Shown: positions 47,166-59,500 of the stretch, piece after piece
Position numbering within the stretch: position 1 is the first letter of the stretch
Layout: each line of letters opens with the position of its first letter
Assembly (NCBI GenBank): GCA_037176725.1
Contig: JAZBRS010000020.1
Span: 86,808,001 to 86,872,000, forward strand
Source: Posidonia oceanica
Taxonomy: Eukaryota; Streptophyta; Magnoliopsida; Alismatales; Posidoniaceae
Length of the DNA: 64,000 nucleotides
Direction of reading: 5' to 3'
The notes under the pieces: generated by a model
Databases searched by the model: none
What the model was told of the DNA's origin: nothing
The model's input: the letters and a program-made list of their open reading frames with translations, nothing else
Made by a program: the position numbers and the translations under genes

Positions 47166-50100
47166 ACAACCCTACCTTCGAAAAGGAGATCCTCTCGGAA
47201 CTTGTTGCATACGGAGAAGAAGATGATACAAGCAAGGATGAGGATGATAGACCATCGCCCGAGTTCCGGCCCTATGACGACGATCCAGAAGGCCCCAACC
47301 TTCATGTCGAAGAGGAGACAAGGGTTGTTAACATCGGCACAGCCGAGGAAGCCAAAGTAGTCCGCATCAGTGCCCTATTATTGCCCTAGGCCAGAGCAGA
47401 GTTCAGTGCATTTCTGAAAGAGTATGCAGATGTCTTCGCCTGGAGCTATGAAGACATGGGTGGCCTCGATGTCCAAATAGTAGTTCACAACTTGCCCTAG
47501 GATCCAGATGCTAAGCCAGTAAAGCAGAAGCTAAGGAGATGGCGACCACAGTGGCTACTCATGATCAAAGAAGAGATAATGAAGCAACTTAGAGTCAACT
47601 TTCTAAAGGCCATTCTTTACCCTGAATGGCTTGCGAACATTCTGCCGGTGCCCAAGAAGGATGGCCGAGTCCGGATATGTATCGACTACAGGGACCTGAA
47701 CAAGGCGAGTCCCAAGGACGATTTCCCATTGCCTCATATTGACGTCCTCGTCGACATCACTGCGGGCCACAAGATGCTATCCTTTATGGACGGCTTCTCT
47801 GGCTATAATCAGATCAAAATGGCAGAAGAAGACATGGAAAAGACTTCATTCATCACCCCCTAGGGAGTCTTCTGCTATCAAGTTATGCCGTTTGGGCTGA
47901 AGCGCAACCTATCAGAGGGCCATGACTACACTTTTCCATGACCTCATGCACCAAGAAGTGGAGGTTTATGTAGATGATATGATTGCCAAAACCAAAGAGC
48001 CTGAGGATCACCTGGCCTGCTTGAAAAAGCTCTTTGACCGCTTGAGGAAATACAAACTGCGACTTAACCCCAGTAAGTGTGTATTTGGGGTATCATCTAG
48101 CAAACTCTTGGGCTACATTGTTAGCTAGAGGGGGATTGAAGTGGATCCGATGAAAGCAAAAGCCATCTTGGATATGCCACCCCCCAGAATTGAAAAGGAG
48201 GTCCGAGGCCTACTTGGGCGTTTACAGTATATCAGTCGCTTCATTGCACAGCTTACGCCCATCTGTGAACCCATATTCAAGCTTCTGAAGAAGAATGCAC
48301 AAATCGACTGGAGCGAGGAGTGCCAGGCTGCATTTGATAAAATCAAGCAGCTCCTGATCAAGCCTCCTGTCCTAGTTCCCCCTACACCAGGGAGACCTTT
48401 GCTTCTCTACCTTTCTACCATGCAGCATTCCATGGGTGCCATCTTGGGCCAACATGATGAATCTAGTAGGAAGGAGCACGCCATTTATTACCTGAGCAAG
48501 AAGTTTAATGAATGTGAGGCCACGTACAGCACAATAGAGAAGACCTGCTTATCCCTTGTCTAGGCTGCACAGAAACTAAGGCACTATATGATGGCATACC
48601 CAGTTCAGCTCTTGTGCCGGCATGATCCTATCAGGTTCCTCTTTCAGAAGCCGGCCATGGTGGGCAGATGTGTCAAGTGGCAGGTGTTGTTATCTCAGTA
48701 CGACATCACCTTCGTCACATAGAAATCCATGAAGGGCTAGGCCATGGCAGATCACCTTGCTGACTTTCCTTTGCCTGAATACCAACCCCTCCAGATGCAG
48801 TTCCCTGACGAGGACATTCTCTTTGCGATGGAGGACTCTAAGAAGAAAGATCCTGAGGACCAAGAGGAATGGCAGCTGTACTTTGATGGTGCTGTCAACA
48901 AGAAGGACTGAGGCGTAGGCGCAGTGCTGACCACGCCCCAAGGACAGATGATTCCTTTTGCGAGGAAGCTGACTTTCACATGCACAAACATTGAAGCAGA
49001 ATATGAAGCATGCATTTTGGGATTGAAAGTCGCCCTCAAGCATAAGGCGCAGAAGCTACATGTGCACGGCGATGCCATGTTGGTGATCTCTCAAGTGAAT
49101 GGCGACTGGAAGACAAAAGATCCAAAACTTGTGCCATATCACGAACACCTGCTGAAGCTGATGGAAGAATTTGGGAGCATCTGCTTCATGTACATGAACA
49201 GAGCAAAGAACGTGTATGCAAATGCACTTGCAACTCTGGCATCCTAGCTCAGTATACCTGAAGACATTGCAGTAGATGTATCAGTTACCTGCATAGAGCA
49301 GCCTGCGCATTGCATGAACATAGAGGAGGCAGATCTAGCAGAAGAGCGGCCGTGGTATCACGACACTAAGACTTTCCTGGAGTCCGGCAGCCTTCCACTT
49401 GGCACCACAGCAGCAGATAAGAGAACTTTGGCGCGTCTGGCGTCGAAGTATATGTTAGGGGTAGGGTAGCTATACAGAAGATCATATAATCAGATGCTAT
49501 TACGCTGCTTGAACAAGTCGGAGGCTGACACGTTGATGCTTCAAGTGCATGCAGGGACCTGTGGCCCGCACATGAACGGTATCCTCCTGGCCAAGAAGAT
49601 CATGCTCCAAGGATATTTCTGGCAGACCATGGAAGCGGACTGCTGCCGGTTTGTGCGTAAATGCCACAACAGCTAGATCCATGATAACTTCATCAGGGCC
49701 CCCCCACAACAGCTGCACAACATGTCTTCGCCATGGCCTTTCTCCACCTGGGGGATTGATGTCATTGGTGCAATACACCCTGCAGCTTCCAACGGTCATC
49801 GCTACATTCTGGTAGCGATCGACTACTTTACTAAGTGGGTGGAAGCAGCCTCTTATAAGACAGTCACCGCTGTGGCAATAGAAAAGTTTATCAGGAACAA
49901 TATCGTTGCCCGATATAGGGTCCCGCACTCTATCATCTCTGATAATGGTACGAACTTCATTGCCAAAAGGATCGAGGAGTACCGGCAGAGTCTCAAGATC
50001 AAGCACCACAGGTCCTCGCCTTATCGGCCGTAGATGAACGGAGCAATGGAGTCTGCTAACAAAAACATCGTCAAAATCATGAAGAAGATGGCGGAAACCC

Positions 50101-50594
50101 ACAAGGATTGGCATGACAAGCTCCCATACGCACTTTGGGCATACAGGACATCAATCCAGACCTCGACAGGAGCCACCCCGTACACTCTAGTGTACGGCAT
50201 GGAAGCGGTGTTACCTGTCGAAGTAGAGATCCCCTCACTGCGGATCCTACGAGAAGCTAAGTTGGAAGAGGCAGAATGGGTCGAAGACCGCTGCGTCCAA
50301 CTGAATCTGATTGATGAGCACAGACTACAAGCTATGCATAATGCTCACTGTTACCAGAAGCAGATGGCTAGAGCGTTCTTAAAGAAAGTCTAGCCCAGAA
50401 GCTTCCAGCCAGGAGATCTCGTTCTGCGCACCATTCATTTACCTGACGGTCGAGGCAAATTCCGACCTAACTAGCGTGGCCCTTTTGTGGTCAAGCAGAT
50501 CTTCTCGGGCGGTGCTGCAACTCTTGAGGACATGGACCAGGTCGAGCAGCCCGAGCCGGTCAACTTGTGCTACCTCAAGAAGTACTATCAGTAG
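47166..50594 (+). pseudogene. pol: Element E pol: RT, two RNase H domains and integrase, degenerate
   Basis: Would copy the RNA into DNA and insert it. RT: EYADVFAWSYEDM (about 47417), VPKKDGRVRICIDYRDLNK (about 47648), catalytic YVDDM at 47967-47981. A small deletion near 47905 shifts the frame. First RNase H: about 48360-48600 (AIYYLSKKFNECEATYS). Second, archaeal-type RNase H: LYFDGA (about 48877), AEYEA and HGDAML; the last catalytic Asp is Asn (49221). Integrase: HAGTCGPH zinc motif with one Cys lost, core D 49758, D 49941, E 50049, so D-x35-E is kept. Fourteen premature stops, 13 of them TAG. Natural end TAG at 50592. Confidence 0.93.
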
Positions 50595-51979
50595 TCTGGA
50601 GAAACCGTTGCAGATCATTCTTCTTCATCCCACCTCTTGTACTCCCACCCCTTGCACGCTTTCGTCCCTCTTTTCGTCCTATCTCCCCCGTCTTTACCCC
50701 TGTACATCCTCATACATCGCTTTGCTCTATCTTCTGCATTTTTGTCACTACATTCCCGTACGTTCCATCCTTTATCCCTTTTACAATCATCATCGTCATC
50801 CTCTCAAATCATGCATTGCATATTGCCCGGTGATGAAAATCGGAGGTGCTTGCCTGCTATGGAAGGAGTCTCCCGACCTCACCTAATACTACTTAGATGT
50901 CTTAGCTAGTAAGGGAGCCACCACTTAGTGAGCACGGGCGAAATGCCCAAACACCTAAGGACTTACACTCCTAGAAATTGCTAGCCAAAAGAGAACACAT
51001 ATCTAGGCCTGGATGCATAAGAAAAGAAAGAAAGAGAAAGTCAAAGTTCATACCCCAAAGATCCTAGCCCCCATGTCTCAGAAGCCAAGCACCCATTTCC
51101 TCTAGGGTAGGGATAGTGGAGACCTGCAAGCCTAAAAAAAAAAAAAAGAAAAGAGAGAAAAGAAGAGAAGAAAAGAAACAACAAAAAGAAACAACAAAAA
51201 GAAACAAAAATGATAGAAAAGAAAAAAGAGAATGATAGAAAAGAAAAAAGGGAAAAGCAAAAGTCAACTCCAAAAATGAAGGTGAGTAGAGTAATCCTGC
51301 ACCTTTCACCTACCCCAGAGAAGAGCCAAAAGTCAAGCCAGGTCCTCCTTGTCTCCAAGACAGGGACGGGGAGGGCCCTACACCCCTTTATAGAAGCAAA
51401 AGAGACAAGAAAAGGGAAAAGAGTAGGTGAAAGTCCTTAAGAGTTTGGCATGTAGCCTACCCTCTCTACACCACCACCAAACATCACCAACGTCCTTTCC
51501 CAGAGTGCCACCAACAAGTTAGGAATCTGAGTAGAGTCCAGTGAGTCAGGGACTGCTACCTTCCTATACAGTAGGCACCAAAGCACTTCGTATGCTGAGG
51601 GCAAACCACACCAATCATTAATCATGCATACATCTGCATTTCCAATCATCTCCTCTCCCCCTAATCATTCCGCCTTGCAAGACTTGCTCTAGCACTGAGA
51701 TAGTACTCCTACTCAGCACATGTTGGCATCATCGAGCTGCGCTGGTCCAGAACTCCTGCCAGTCCCCGCCCCCGTGCCAACAGAATCCCCTACTTATATG
51801 TGCTTAATTGCTATGTTCTGAATGTTCACTGCTAAATATGTTGAACTGCTTTACCAGCTTCAGAATCTACTTTCAGTCAGTGATTATGTGCTAGTATGAA
51901 ATCTTATGATCTACAATCTTGGTAACAGTTACCTGAAGATTCTGTAGTAGCTATCTACCTACATTCTGCGGTCTGCGCA
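50595..51979 (+). other. Element E, spacer between pol and the extra ORF
   Basis: Pyrimidine-rich (50600-50800), then an A- and purine-rich tract (51130-51270), then mixed sequence. No conserved coding seen. Plausibly an untranslated spacer, or intron used to reach the downstream ORF; no splice sites stand out. Confidence 0.5.
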
Positions 51980-53182
51980 ATGGGTTTCCCTACTCTAGTG
52001 ACCCCGGCACACTGCTCTGAGACCCTACGAGAGTGAATCGGCAAGCTTACCAAAGATGACTGCGAAAAGCTGTGCCTATGGGGCATTCCAACCAAACTGC
52101 TAAAGGCCGTTGATGTAGAAGTGAGCCGCCATCTTCTGTGCGCCGCTGTGAGGTTCTGGAAACCAGTGCACCATGTCTTCCGCTTTGGTAGAACTGAACT
52201 GACACCCACACTGGAAGAAGTGGGCCGGATTTGTGGCTTCTCCAAGATCATGGGACCGCCTATCTTCATGAGATGTGATGGATACATCGCATTCCTGAGC
52301 CAACTGACTGGGCTCTCTACTCGAAGCTGCCGACAAAGACTGATCTGTACCAGCGGGCCCACACCCCTGCTTTGCCTAGCATACTTTGATGACACTGTGG
52401 AAAAGCGCACTGAACTCGGAGACGAGCTGTGGCTCCGAGGGTTTGTCATCCGTTTCCTAGGCGAGCTGGTCTTTACTCATGGCCGATTGATAGTGGCCAT
52501 CGAGATTGCAAAAATAGCACTTGCCGTGGTGACTCGGCAGATAGACCTAGCATCGGTTGTTCTGGCAGAAACATATCGCGGGCTAGACCGCATCTCACAT
52601 CGTTGCTACCACTTCCATGGCTACGGAGCACTTATACAGGTTTGGCTAGCCGCACACTTAGAGATGGACCTTCTGTGCCCCCAGGTGCATGCTTTTGAAG
52701 CCTACTGCAACAGCGGCCGTGCCAAGACAGTCAAGAGTGTCAAGGAAGAATATGAGAAGCTATCGGAGCTGACAGATGACGCAGTAACCTGGCGTATCAT
52801 CCCCTCCGTGGCTGAACCGTTCACTGTCTTCTTCAGCACACATGACATGCGGCTAATCGAGCTACCAGGATTCACTGCAGGTGTGGAATACCACCCTATC
52901 AGGGTCATGCGCTAGTTTGGCTTCTGACAGGGTGCCTTTGTTGACAGCACAGCACCTAAGCTTCTTCAGACATATCTCCTCAGTACAACTGCCCCAACAA
53001 AGGAGCTGGCCAATCTGATGCAGCGTAGAGTGCGATCAACAGACATCGCAGCTGCGAGAGGCATAAGGTGCACCCTTGAGTACGTGACTGAGGTCCAAGA
53101 GCTCTAGCCCATCAATGAAATCCCGCCAAGCGGCCCCCTGTTCCCTGACTCCAAGCAGTCAAAGAAGGCCCGAACCGGCTAA
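51980..53182 (+). pseudogene. Element E extra ORF, DUF7745/plant-mobile-domain-like, downstream of pol
   Basis: From ATG 51980 (MGFPTLVTPA) to TAA 53180 one frame is open for about 400 codons except for TGA 52034, TAG 52913, TGA 52925 and TAG 53105; the uninterrupted core is 52037-52912. Motifs RFWKPVHHVFRFG and ELTPTLEEVG (about 52150-52215), then FVIRFLGELVF and ALIQVWLAAHLEMD, follow the layout of the DUF7745/plant-mobile-domain-like proteins known from plant transposons and from the host proteins MAIN and MAIL1. The biochemical role is unknown. In Ogres the extra ORF normally precedes gag; here it follows integrase on the same strand. Stop density is similar to pol. The family call rests on motif recognition, without a search. 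Confidence 0.75.
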
Positions 53183-53640
53183 GGCACTTATGTAGCTGTT
53201 AGTTTAGTTTCCTTTCAAGTTATGCTGTATCTTTTGGCCTGCCACAGGCGTGTAATCAACAGTTCTATCAATGCAAAAGTGTTTTGTGCTGTCTGTTTGC
53301 ACTTCAAGACTGCTTAATGCATTTCATAATCATTGCCAATCATATCTTGAGGCCCCTGGCTAGACTTGCTGCTAAACAACGCAGGAAAGTCCTCAACAAT
53401 CAATCCAGGCGCCAGAATCTCTGCAGACCCACGCCATCAAGCCAAGCTACCAAGCGTCCCCAGCTGAGTCTCTACGGGCTGGTACCCCAAACTACTCGTT
53501 TGACAAACACGTCAGTTTTGTCTATCCTTCGCTTTTTGGTGCCAAAGGCGCTTCGGCTGTCCCCTGCTATCATCCTGATACCAGGGACATCTTTTTTAGA
53601 TGTCCTATGGTATCACACCCTGTCATTCCCCCGTTGATAT
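53183..53640 (+). other. Element E 3' UTR, proximal part
   Basis: Noncoding. 53470-53640 aligns with element A at about 19990-20140 (shared 'acaaacacgt.agttttgtct', 'cttcg.ctgtcccctg'). A long hairpin at 53577-53614 pairs GATACCA with TGGTATC and GGACATC with GATGTCC around a T-rich loop. Confidence 0.75.
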
Positions 53641-54790
53641 GCCTGGATGTCACGGGCTCCAATCTTCCTAGTTGATAAGTCCGTCATCTTATCAATCAAT
53701 CACCCTTTCCGGCGGATGGCCGTTAAGCATCACCCTTTCCGGCGGATGGCCGTTAAGCATCACCTTTTCGGCGGATGGCCGTTAAACATCATTCTTTCCG
53801 GTTGAGAGGACCGTAAACTATCGCTTCCAGTTGATAAGACCGTAAACTATCACTTCTGGTTGATGACTGTTAATCATCACTTCCTGGCTGATAAGTCCGA
53901 CATCTTACCAATTCTTTCCTCTTTCGGCTGATGATGCAAAACTCATCACTCTCTCGGTTGATGATCCGAAACTCATCACTCTCTCAGCTGATGATCCGAA
54001 ACTCATCGCTCTTTCGGCTGATACCCAGTAACTATCACTCACAACTACAGCTTTCTGGTTGATAGGACCGTAAACTATCGCTTCCGGTTGATAGGACTGT
54101 AAATTATCGCTTCCGGTTGATAGGATCGTAAACTATCATTCTCTGGCTGATGATCCAAAACTCATCTCTCTTTGGCTGATATCCAAAACTATCACCTGCA
54201 GTTGTGTTATACGGCTGATATCCAGTAACTATCACTCGCAAATGCCCTTTCCGGTTGATAGGACCGTAAACTATCGCTTCCGGTTGATAGGTCCGTAAAC
54301 TATCGCTTTCGGTTGATAGGACCATAAACTATCGCTTCCGATTGATAGCACCGTAAGCTATCGCTTCCGGTTGATAGCACTGTAAACTATCGCTTTTTAG
54401 CTGATATCCAAAACTATCGCGGGCGTTTGCATTTTCCGGCTGATATCCACTAACTATCACTCATGATTGCGCTTCCGGTTGATAGGACCGTAAACTATCA
54501 CTTCCGGTTGATAGGACCGTAAACTATCGTTTCCGGTTGATAGGACCGTAAACTATCATTCTTAGCTGATATCCGAAACTATCTCGTGCAATCATGCTTT
54601 CCGGCTGATATCCAGTAACTATTGCTTCCGGTTGATAGGACCGTAAACTATCGCTTCTAGTTGATAGGACCGTAAACTATTGCTTCCGGTTGATAGGACC
54701 GTAAACTATCGCTTCCGGTTGATAGGACTGTAAACTATCACTCTCAGCTAGTGATCCGAAACTCATCCCCTCCGGTCGATAAGTCTGATA
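53641..54790 (+). repeat. Hairpin minisatellite in element E 3' UTR
   Basis: Some 30 to 35 units, typically 29 bp apart (for example 54481, 54510, 54539). Each is a mini-hairpin: GATAG-gaccgtaaa-CTATC, spaced by 'gcttccggtt'. Variants are TGATGA-tccgaaac-TCATCA (53955-53980), TGATA-cccagtaac-TATCA (about 54019) and TTGATAAG-tccgtcat-CTTATCAA (53672-53695). The position fits the known hypervariable repeat-rich 3' UTR of Ogre/Tat elements. Confidence 0.92.
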
Positions 54791-55309
54791 ACTTATCACT
54801 TCCTTCGCACGACTCTGTTCCAAGAAGACGAAGTCCCGCATCCCTCCGCGGTAGGAGAAGGTCCCCCTCTCCCTTCGCACCTCCTTTTGTTTTTGGTTGC
54901 CCCTTTTCTATGCGGCTCCAACCGCCTTGCTTGCTTGCTCCCTTAGGCGGGGACAGGCTACCCTTTTCCCCCCTTCGTTGCGCAAGTTTTGGACTAGCAG
55001 CCAAACTTTCACGTTGCATCGCATTTTCTCCTTGCGTCCTTTTGCATCAATTCTGCACTTCATCTTTATAAACATCGCATGCTAGACTAATTGCATTGCA
55101 TCATCAGCATTGCATCGCATTAGCATACATTGCATACATTGCATTCCATCAACATTGCATCTGCATCCGTATCTAGCATTTTGGCATTGAGTCACGATCT
55201 TCGGTGCATTCGCCGGATAAGTGGCTCGCACCAAGAACATTTGGCTCACTAGTCAAATGGACTGTCTTGTCAACCCTGAGCAGCAGCCTCGGTCTCCTTG
55301 ACCTCGCTC
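54791..55309 (+). other. Element E 3' UTR, distal part
   Basis: GC-rich segment (54800-55010), then 'gcattgcatc' simple repeats (about 55065-55165), then the conserved end 'gagtcacgatcttcggtgca' (about 55190) shared with element A. Nothing coding. Confidence 0.7.
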
Positions 55310-55320
55310 AGGGAGGGGCA
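55310..55320 (+). other. Element E polypurine tract
   Basis: AGGGAGGGGCA, two bases before the 3' LTR; identical to that of element A. Confidence 0.9.
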
Positions 55321-56359
55321 TCTGTTGACACCCCATTTTGACAAGGCTGAATTGGCAGATCTCTTTCTCTGGCGGCTAGGAAAAACCCAAAACTCCACAC
55401 CTTTCTTTCCAAACCAACACCTAAACCAAACCCAAAATCACACCCATTTTCCATCGCGAAAACCAATTCAAAACTCAACACTTCTTCAACCTTGAAAACT
55501 ACACAAAAACATTAGGAAAATCAACACTTCTTCAACCTAAAAAACTACTCTAAAAACTCTAGGAAAACCTACACTTCTTCAACCTAGAAAACTACTCCAA
55601 AAACTTTAGGAAAATCAACACTTCTTCAACCTAGAAAACTACTCCAAAAACTCTAGGAAAACCTACACTTCTTCAACCTAGAAAACTACTCCAAAAACTC
55701 TAGGAAAACCAACATTTCTTCAACCGAGAAAACTACCCAAAAACCATAGGAAAATCCATCCTTTTCAACCTAGAAAACCCTCCAAAAAATCCTTAGGATC
55801 TCCCACCAGAATCACTTCCAAAAACCCTAGAAAACCTAGGTAAAGCCGCCCTCTTTCTAGATCCAAAAACCCGTTCAAAAATCATCCAAAACCCCACTCC
55901 AAACCCTAGGTCAAACACTAGAAACCCTAGGTCACACACTTGCCTAATCCCACTTCAATTCTAAGCCTCTATCCCCTTCATCTCTCCAAATTATCCTTTT
56001 CTCTCTCCAAAATATTCTTTTTCTCTCTCCTGATTATTCTTTTCTCTCTCCTCTCTATTCTCCCTCTTATTCTCCTTCTTTTCTTGCTCTCCAGTGGACC
56101 TACCTCATTCCTGCTCCTCCCCACCTATTCTCCTTTCTTTCCTTTATTTTATCTATATTTTATTTTACTTTATTTTATCCCATGTTATTTGATCTTTATT
56201 TTCTTTTCATCCCTTCCCTTCTTTCTTTCTTCATCCCTTCCTTTCTTCCTTTCCTTCTTTCTTTCCTTCTTTCTTTTCCCTTTTTCCACCCTAAACCCTA
56301 AACCCTAAACCCTAGACCAAAACCCTAAACCCTAAACCCTAAGCCTAAAAACCTAAACC

Positions 56360-56580
56360 AGCATGGTTGCCGTAGTGGTTGGGAGCTCCCTCCACTATCC
56401 CTTTGGTCGCGGGTTCGATACTCGCTTCCCTCATGTTGTGTGGAATATTCCACACCCTCTTGTAGCATGGGATTTATTTCTCACACCTTTGTGTTGTCCA
56501 CAGGTTTCGATCCTGTGACCTGTGGGATCTCCTTGAAGCAAAAATCGAATGGGTTAAGTAGGGTAGTTTGAAAAAAAAAA
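56360..56580 (+). mobile_element. tRNA-derived SINE inserted in LTR E
   Basis: About 220 bp. The head 'atggttgccgtagtggttgg' resembles an RNA polymerase III A box and GGTTCGATACTC (56412-56423) a B box. An A-tail of 12 A (56571-56582) ends it. It is flanked by a 19-bp duplication starting 'aagcctaaaa' (56341-56359) and 'aagcccaaaa' (56581-56599), one mismatch. The 5' LTR has the single empty site at 35107-35125. I could not name the SINE family. Confidence 0.88.
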
Positions 56581-59500
56581 AAGCCCAAAAACCTAAACCC
56601 TAGAAAACCAAAGGAGAAACTACACTTAAAACCCTAGGAAAAACCTAGCAAAACCTTAGGAAAACCTAGCAAGACCTTAACCTAGAAAAACCTAGCAAAA
56701 ACCCTAGGAAAGACCTCCCAAAACCCTAGATCACATCCCCCTAAACCCTAGGAACACACTTGCCCAATCCCACTCCAAATTCAGGTCATTATCCTCCCTA
56801 TCTCTCCTAATTATCCTTTTCTCTCTCCTGATTATTCTTTTTCTCTCTCTTGATTATCCTTTTCTCTTTCTTCTCTATTCTCCCCCTTTCTTCTTCTCAT
56901 TTCTTCCCCAAACTCATCATCAACCCCATTTAGCACTTCTTAAAACAACTAAAGAGAAAAATCCAACCAGAAAAATAAATCGAACACCTAAAAATAATTT
57001 TAAAGAAAATCTAACTAAAAGCGAATCAAAACAACACAAAAACAGTTAAAACTAACTAAAAACAAACTAAAACAAACTAAAAGACTTAAAAACAATTTAA
57101 AACAATTAAGAAACAAATTTCAAGACTTAAAACAATTAAAAAACAAATTTCAAAACTTAAAGACAATTAAAACAAATCAAAACCCATAAAAACAATTAAA
57201 GAAGCAAACATAAGAAAAACCGCTCAAAATCCTTAAAAAACAACTTAAAAATCTAATCAAAAACATTAAAATCATCAAAAGAAAATTAAAACAACTAATA
57301 AACTTAAAATCAAAAGAAACAAATCAAAACAATTAAAGAACTCTAAGAAAATAATTAAGAGAAAAACTTAAACAATTAACAACTAAAAAGAAGACAAATC
57401 TAAAAACAATTAATAATTAAAATCAAAGGGGAAAGACTTAATCAATTTAAACACTTAAAAACAATCAACAAACTTAATTAAATTAAAAAAACTTAAAAAC
57501 AATTAACAAACTTAAAATGGAAAAGAAAACTTAAAATCAATTAACAAGCTTAAATCAAGAAGAAAATTCAAACAATTAAAACAATCAAGGAAAAAACTTA
57601 AGAAAACTATTAATAATTAAAAATAAAACCTAAAAGTTAAAGCTCTAAAATAAATCCAAAAACAAAAAACTCAATTTCCTTTTTATTTTCTTTTCCTTTT
57701 ATTTCTTTTCTCCTTCTTCCTCTCCTTCTTTCCACTTCTTTTTATTTCTTATCTTTCTAATTTTCTACAACCAAAGCCCAACCCATTCCTCTCCTTCCTC
57801 CTCTTCCTTTTTTTCTTTTTTTTCCTTTCTACTGTGCTTCAACCCAACCCAACTCCTCCTTCTTTCCCTTCTTCCTCTTCTTCTTCTTCTCTTCCTCTCC
57901 TCCCACAAACGACAGCACCTCTACCCCATTGGTTTTTTTTTCAAACCTTCACCTGACAGCCACCTTGACTTCCCAGCACACCCCACTACCCATGACCTCC
58001 ATCACCACCTTATCCTATGGCCTAAAACCAAGGACCAAGACCCATTCCCTCTCCCATTGACCATTGAAATCAGTGAACTTTCAGGGGAACAAAACCTAAG
58101 AATTTGGATCCAGAACGGGACTTGGCTTACACACCTGCAAACACCAGTACTCCAGCTTCCCGTGCCTTCTTCCAGTACCAAAAAACACCCCCAATCTCTC
58201 CCGGAATCCTCCTCCAAAGTTCCCCACACCCAAACATTTTCAGACCAACCTCCCCATTGCCAGAACCACCTCCACAACCATCCAAAAATTCCGAAACTCC
58301 ACCATCCTACTCACCAAGCTCTCACCTTCACAACCCACCCGACACTTCACCCAGAAACACCCCACAACCACCGCAGTTCACTACAAACACCTTCGGCAAC
58401 AATTTGCCCAAAAACTTCAAACTCCTCTTAACTTCCTCCACACCCAATAGAATTCCATTCCGTTTCTTCCCACACGCTCCCTAGACAACCACCTAGCCGT
58501 CGGGACCTTCACCTCGGCCTGGAACGCCGCAAAATGCCCCGGCAATCTCGACCCCAACAGAACCCACCCAAAAATCTCAGACCTCCCTCCGGCGAGTGAA
58601 ACAAGCTTCTGGATGCACTGGGAGCTTCCCCAGCACGCGTGGAGCGTGCCGGCACCTTGCAGTAGCTCCCAGACCCCTCCAAGCGCTGCCACCATCCTCC
58701 TCCGGCCGGCCACAACCCACTGACGTCGGGGGCACGATCCGGCCAGCATAACAGGTAACCATCTATACCACTGTGTTCCTTGTGTGAATGCGGTCATTTA
58801 GACTATTTTTGCGGATTTTTTGGAGCTTCGTGCCGCCCTCGGGGCCTCGCCGGAGTTGTCAGCTCCGTCGGCCAATTCCGCCGCCGCCGACGTGCACCAC
58901 CGCCTCTGGACCCCCGCGCCGCCTCCGCCAGCCTCCTGGCTACCCGCCCATGCGCCCACAACGCGCCCAGGTGCCCCCGCATAGCCTCACCGCCGCGAGC
59001 CGCCGCCCTCCGCCGGCTACTATGCTGCTGCACGTGGGTGGAAGGAAAGAGATGACACTGTAGCAAAATCTGATTTTTTTTAAGTTTGAATAAAGTTTGA
59101 ATGCTTGCATTATCATAAAGTTCATTAGTTTTCTTTTATTGCATTTAGGTCCTGTGTTGATTTAAATTTAATTTAAATTCGAATTAAACTATATTACATT
59201 GCGTAAAATATCGGTCATTTCTTTTATTTGCATTTTAGTCCATCTGTAGTTCAAATAACTTTAGTTTTATTTATTTCTAGCCCAGTAGCTTAACTTATTT
59301 ACTTTTAGGTCCTGTAATTGATGAATATCATTTAAATGCTTGCTTTTTACCTTATTACATTGCATTTTAATCCTCTGATTTATTATATTTACACTTAGGT
59401 CCTCTGTCATTTAATCTTTTCATTTAAATTCGCATTTTATCATACTGCATTGCATTAATATCCTCTGTTTTTTTTTAAATTACATCTAGGTCCATCCACA

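Noticed and set aside
53641..54790. Regular 29-bp repeat with palindromic units, resembling a CRISPR array
   Set aside because: There are no unique spacers of constant length, no cas genes, and the location is the 3' UTR of a plant retrotransposon.
54104..54880. Minus-strand ORFs across the hairpin array
   Set aside because: Repeated 'YGPINRK'-like peptides are a direct product of the 29-bp repeat.
56360..56440. Possible tRNA gene from A-box and B-box like words
   Set aside because: No cloverleaf follows; the poly-A tail, flanking duplication and empty site show a SINE.
37305..59063. GC-rich Pro/Ala-rich ORFs at 37305-37629 and 58780-59066 on both strands
   Set aside because: GC-rich text leaves all frames open; no start context, domain or codon-level constraint can be argued.
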